A stretch of 64,000 nucleotides of DNA from Taeniopygia guttata (taxonomy: Eukaryota; Chordata; Aves; Passeriformes; Estrildidae), in NCBI RefSeq assembly GCF_048771995.1, contig NC_133063.1, forward strand, positions 15,604,063 through 15,668,062, written 5' to 3'. A model generated the notes under the pieces. That model was not told where the DNA came from. It made no database searches and saw only the letters and a list, made by a program, of their open reading frames with translations. Positions 60,741 through 64,000 of the stretch are shown piece by piece. The stretch's first letter is position 1; every line of letters starts with the position of its first letter. Position numbers and translations under genes: made by a program.

Positions 60741-61320
60741 GGTCTCAGGATGCATCCAGGCACAGTCTGGCCCCAGGATGCAAAGAGGATGGGAGTTTCT
60801 GCCTGTCTGTGCCCTGTCAGCCTGTTGTGTAGGCCCCAAGGCAGCCAGGCTGTTACTACACCACTGTGTCCCTCGCTCTCTGTGCCCGGCACCTCCGGCC
60901 CTGCTGCCCTGCTCCCGGAGCCCTGTCCCCGGGCAGAGCCGTTCCCTGCCCGGGCACTGCCCCTTGGGGTGCTCCCTGCTGCGGCCTGGGCTGGCCCCAG
61001 AGCAGGGTCCCCCTGCGGGTGGCCCCGGGCGGGCCGCGTGGCCCCGGCCGGCTGTGCCCGGGCAGCTGCCTCAGCCGTGAGGGCTGCAGAGCTGCGGGAG
61101 CCCACGGCTCTCTGCCGGCCGCGCTGCAGAGCTCCCAGCTCCAGCTGGCAGGGCCTCAGCGCCCGCCCTGTGCCCTCCCGCAGGGACAGGCAGGCCAGGC
61201 CCTGCTTGCTGCCCTCACGGCGGCATTCCTGGCCCCTGCGCTCTCCAAGGGCTTCTCCAGGGGCACCCTCCTGCGGCCTTTGGGTCCCTGCACGGGAGCC
61301 GTGAGAGACCGGCACAGGGG

Positions 61321-61613
61321 CTGTTGGCAAGGGCCTGGAGGGACAGCGCCAGGGCCAGTGGCTTCCCACTGACAGAGGGCAGCCTTAGGCTGGAGCTGTG
61401 CAAGGACTTCTGCTCTCTGAGGCTGCTGAGCCTCTGGCCCACGCTGCCCACAGGAGCTGTGGCTGCCCCATCCCTGGCTGTGTTCCAGGCCAGCTTGGAT
61501 GGGCCTTGGAGCAACCTGGCCTAGCGGAAGGTGTCCCTGCCCTTGGCAGCAGGGCTGGGACAAGACAATTTCTAAGCACCCTTCCAAGCCAAGGCATTCT
61601 GGGATTCTGTGAT
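61321..61613 (+). mobile_element. CR1 LINE 3' end, unit 6
   Basis: Same CR1 ORF2 C-terminus and tail as 451-743. Confidence 0.8.
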
Positions 61614-62859
61614 CAGAGGGGCTGGGGGTGGCTTGGCTTAATTTCGGCTAGAGATAATTCACCACTCTGAGTTTGGTTGAGTTCAAGGAGTCATGCTCAT
61701 GAGCCCAGATTCACAGCCCGTGACATTTACCACTACTATAGGCCTGGCTGACATCAATAAAGTCTTGCACACTCCAGATTCTGCACAAATTGCCTTTTAT
61801 TGACACCAGAGCAAAGCGTTTTCCAGTTTGCTACTTATAAATGCATTAACTCTAGAGCGGGAATATGGGTTGCAACAGATAGCAAGACTGGATATGGCTT
61901 TACATCTGTATAAAATTTATATCACGCATGTAATCTATTATAGGCATATGATATAGAATATATATTACAGAGTTATATTCATATTTAATGTATACAGCAA
62001 GTATATATCATATGTATGCTATATATGTAATAAATATATCTATTTTATGAAAAACCTTCCAGACATAAAGGGACTATGAGCAACAATATGTGTCACAACA
62101 GACACTGACAATAAATATGTCTTCTACTGTTACTATTTAAACGAAATTACATATGCAACTCTTTAAAATCACTTTTTATCCTGATGTAACTCCATATTTC
62201 ATATTTTGATATTATTTATGTTACTATATTGTTTTGATTTATCGTATTTTACTAGTAGATATGATAATTCATAAACTTTATAGTATATAACAGGCATACA
62301 CAATAGATCTATCTATGAAACAAAAGCCTTGATTCTGCTATAGATAAAATTTCATGTCAGCTCCAACACACGTGGTCTAATGTTGACATAAAGGTGTCTC
62401 TTCCAGGGACATGGAGAGGCTCCATCCATTGACTCATCCCGGGTCACCAGTGCCAGTTTTTCCTCATATTCTTTTTTGCCCCATTTCTATTTTTCTTTTT
62501 CTGTCCCAGATTCCCACTTTTTTTCATGCTTGAAATTTTAGCTCTCCTCAAAGGCTGGGAAGAACTGCATATTGCAGGTGGGGTTTGGAGACTTTAGCTC
62601 AGCATGTAGAGCAGGGCTCAATGACAGCTGGGTGCCTTTTTTGGAAAGTGAAATGATACAAAGAAGTAGAATAAACCCTCCCGTGGCAGTCCACTTTCTG
62701 AGGTGCCAGCAGAGGCTGTTGGACCTTCTCCAGAGCCTTTGCACGCATCCTCTTCTCCTTAGCACCAAATTTGTGCTAGGAGGTGGTTGTCTGCTGCCAG
62801 CTGCGAGCAGCACAAGCACTGCTCTGTGCACTTGGCCATGGCTCCTGCCCTTCCTTCAG

Positions 62860-63295
62860 TCATCCTCTCCGAGAGCGATCCTTTTGAACGTCTTGTGCAG
62901 CACCCGGTAATCCCGCATTGCCTGGGTGTGGGCAGCCGGCTGCTGCGCCAGGTGATGGAAGAGATTGTATGTCCTACCCATTCTTACATCTGGGGGTAAA
63001 TTGATGTCCTGAGGAAACCTCCGGTTACCCACAATGAAGTGCTGGAGGCATTTTTGTCACAAACATATATGCAGGCTGTCCCTGATATCCGTCAGTCGCT
63101 CCCGGAGATGTCCCCTGCTCCACGATGACACGGGCATGGCAATGAGCAGGTGCATGACAATGGTCTTCATGGTGTAGGTGGAGAAGCTGAAGCCCAGAAC
63201 AAGATGGGAGAAGAACTGAAGGCATTTGAGGTGCGAGCTGTCAGGGGGGGCCTGCCTGGCAATGTACTTGAAGAACTCAGCCTCTGCCACAGCGT
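62860..63295 (-). pseudogene. ITPRIPL1-like remnant 'A', unit 6
   Basis: Same extent and in-frame TGA (63057-63059) as unit 1. Confidence 0.83.
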
Positions 63296-63626
63296 AATAC
63301 AACTAATCACCTTACTTTGTAGCCGCAACATCCAAGCCTGCACCACAGCCTGTTAACTACATATCCAATTATAACTTGTTACTTGTATCAACAACAACCC
63401 TTTTTATACAGACATTGTTAACAACATTGCCCAAAAGTTTAAATTTGCTTTTTTTGTTCATAACAACACTGTTGCTGCTGCTGATGGCAGAGTGCTGCTG
63501 CGCAGAAGCTTTATATCGTCTCTTTCTGTATCCCACGTTCCTTCCCCTCTCTTTTCCTCGGGGACGTGAGGTAGTTTTCTGCTACTGCCTGTGAAGCCCA
63601 CAAGCACATACGCATGATCACCTCTT

Positions 63627-64000
63627 TCATGAGCCAATGAGCAGCACACTTGCGAGCTGACGCCGAATATCCTGGTACTCGCTCATTGCCTGAGAGTGGG
63701 CAGCTGGACACCGTGCCAGCTGATGGAAGAGATTGGGTGGCTCAGCTGCTGCAATGTCCAGGGGCAAGCTAATCTCCTGAGGCAATCTCTTGTTGCCTAT
63801 GATAAAGTGGTTAAGGCATTTCTCCTCCAGAGAGCAGCGCAGGTTCACACTGATATCTCGCATGCGCTGCAAGAAATACTTCCTGCGCCATTGTGACACG
63901 GGGAGACCGTTCAGGAGATGCATGACGATGGTCTTCAGGGTGTAGTTGGAAAAGCCTGTGCCCAGCAGAAGGCGGCAGAAAAGCTGCAGACATCTCAGGT
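63627..64000 (-). CDS. ITPRIPL1: ITPRIPL1-like gene, copy B6, 5' part beyond the window
   Basis: The last 123 codons and the stop of a sixth B copy; the window ends inside the Mab-21-like domain. The readable C-terminal residues are identical to B1-B5, including HFIIGN, AAHSQAM and the LLIGS end. Whether the rest is intact cannot be seen. Confidence 0.85.
   Translation of the reverse strand, partial: LRCLQLFCRLLLGTGFSNYTLKTIVMHLLNGLPVSQWRRKYFLQRMRDISVNLRCSLEEKCLNHFIIGNKRLPQEISLPLDIAAAEPPNLFHQLARCPAAHSQAMSEYQDIRRQLASVLLIGS

Larger units (their letters stand above)
48696..60870. repeat. Tandem array unit 5 (12,175 bp)
   Basis: Fifth copy. Its B gene has a private Arg216His change. Outside the gene it shares several variants with unit 2, for example ttttgagag at 54388 and an extra base after the C-run near 59110. 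Confidence 0.97.
60871..64000. repeat. Tandem array unit 6, cut by window end
   Basis: The first 3,130 bases of a sixth copy, ending inside the B gene. It shows that the array continues to the right. Since unit 1 also begins in mid-array, the window gives only a lower bound on copy number. Confidence 0.96.

Noticed and set aside
1-64000. CRISPR array or satellite interpretation of the repetition
   Set aside because: The repeat unit is 12 kb, contains a spliced gene and avian retroelements, and has no short repeat-spacer structure.

Overview
The window is vertebrate nuclear DNA, most likely from a bird and probably a songbird. The evidence is several CR1 LINE fragments of the avian type on both strands, LTR-like elements with TG...CA ends, a spliced gene with vertebrate splice signals, and a gene of the ITPRIP-like (Mab-21 domain) family. 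I saw no bacterial, plasmid, CRISPR, tRNA or rRNA feature. The species cannot be read from the sequence.

The whole window is one head-to-tail tandem array. A unit of about 12.17 kb repeats 5.26 times: 1-12180, 12181-24341, 24342-36520, 36521-48695, 48696-60870, and a partial sixth unit 60871-64000. Unit lengths are 12180, 12161, 12179, 12175 and 12175. Copies differ by scattered substitutions and a few short indels, so the amplification is young or is being homogenised. Unit starts are set to window base 1 and are arbitrary; the array runs off both ends. To move a position from unit 1 to another unit, add about 12180, 24341, 36520, 48695 or 60870. After unit-1 position 8300 the offsets fall to 12164-12165, 24340, 36519 and 48693-48694.

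Order within a unit (unit-1 numbers): GC-rich block (1-450); 3' end of a CR1 on + (451-743); unassigned and AT-rich DNA (744-1988); old 3' remnant of an ITPRIPL1-like gene on - ('A', 1989-2424); LTR scrap and 3' flank (2424-2755); complete ITPRIPL1-like gene on - ('B', CDS 2756-4315, intron 4319-4625, promoter about 4641-4740); CR1 on - split by two insertions (4890-6530); CR1 endonuclease fragment on - (6660-6880); LTR-like region (7366 to about 8330); solo LTR with a target-site duplication (8660-9253); near-identical 3' remnant of the gene ('C', 9484-9857); CR1 3' part on - (10199-10670); unassigned DNA (10671-11435); CR1 reverse-transcriptase fragment on + (11436-12046).

The only convincing protein gene is B, present as five full copies plus a sixth cut by the window end. 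Every copy is open, keeps the same promoter and splice signals, and encodes a 519-residue membrane-anchored Mab-21-like protein. Remnants A and C show that the gene had been duplicated and broken before the present unit was amplified. The mosaic pattern of variants between units points to ongoing unequal crossing-over or gene conversion.
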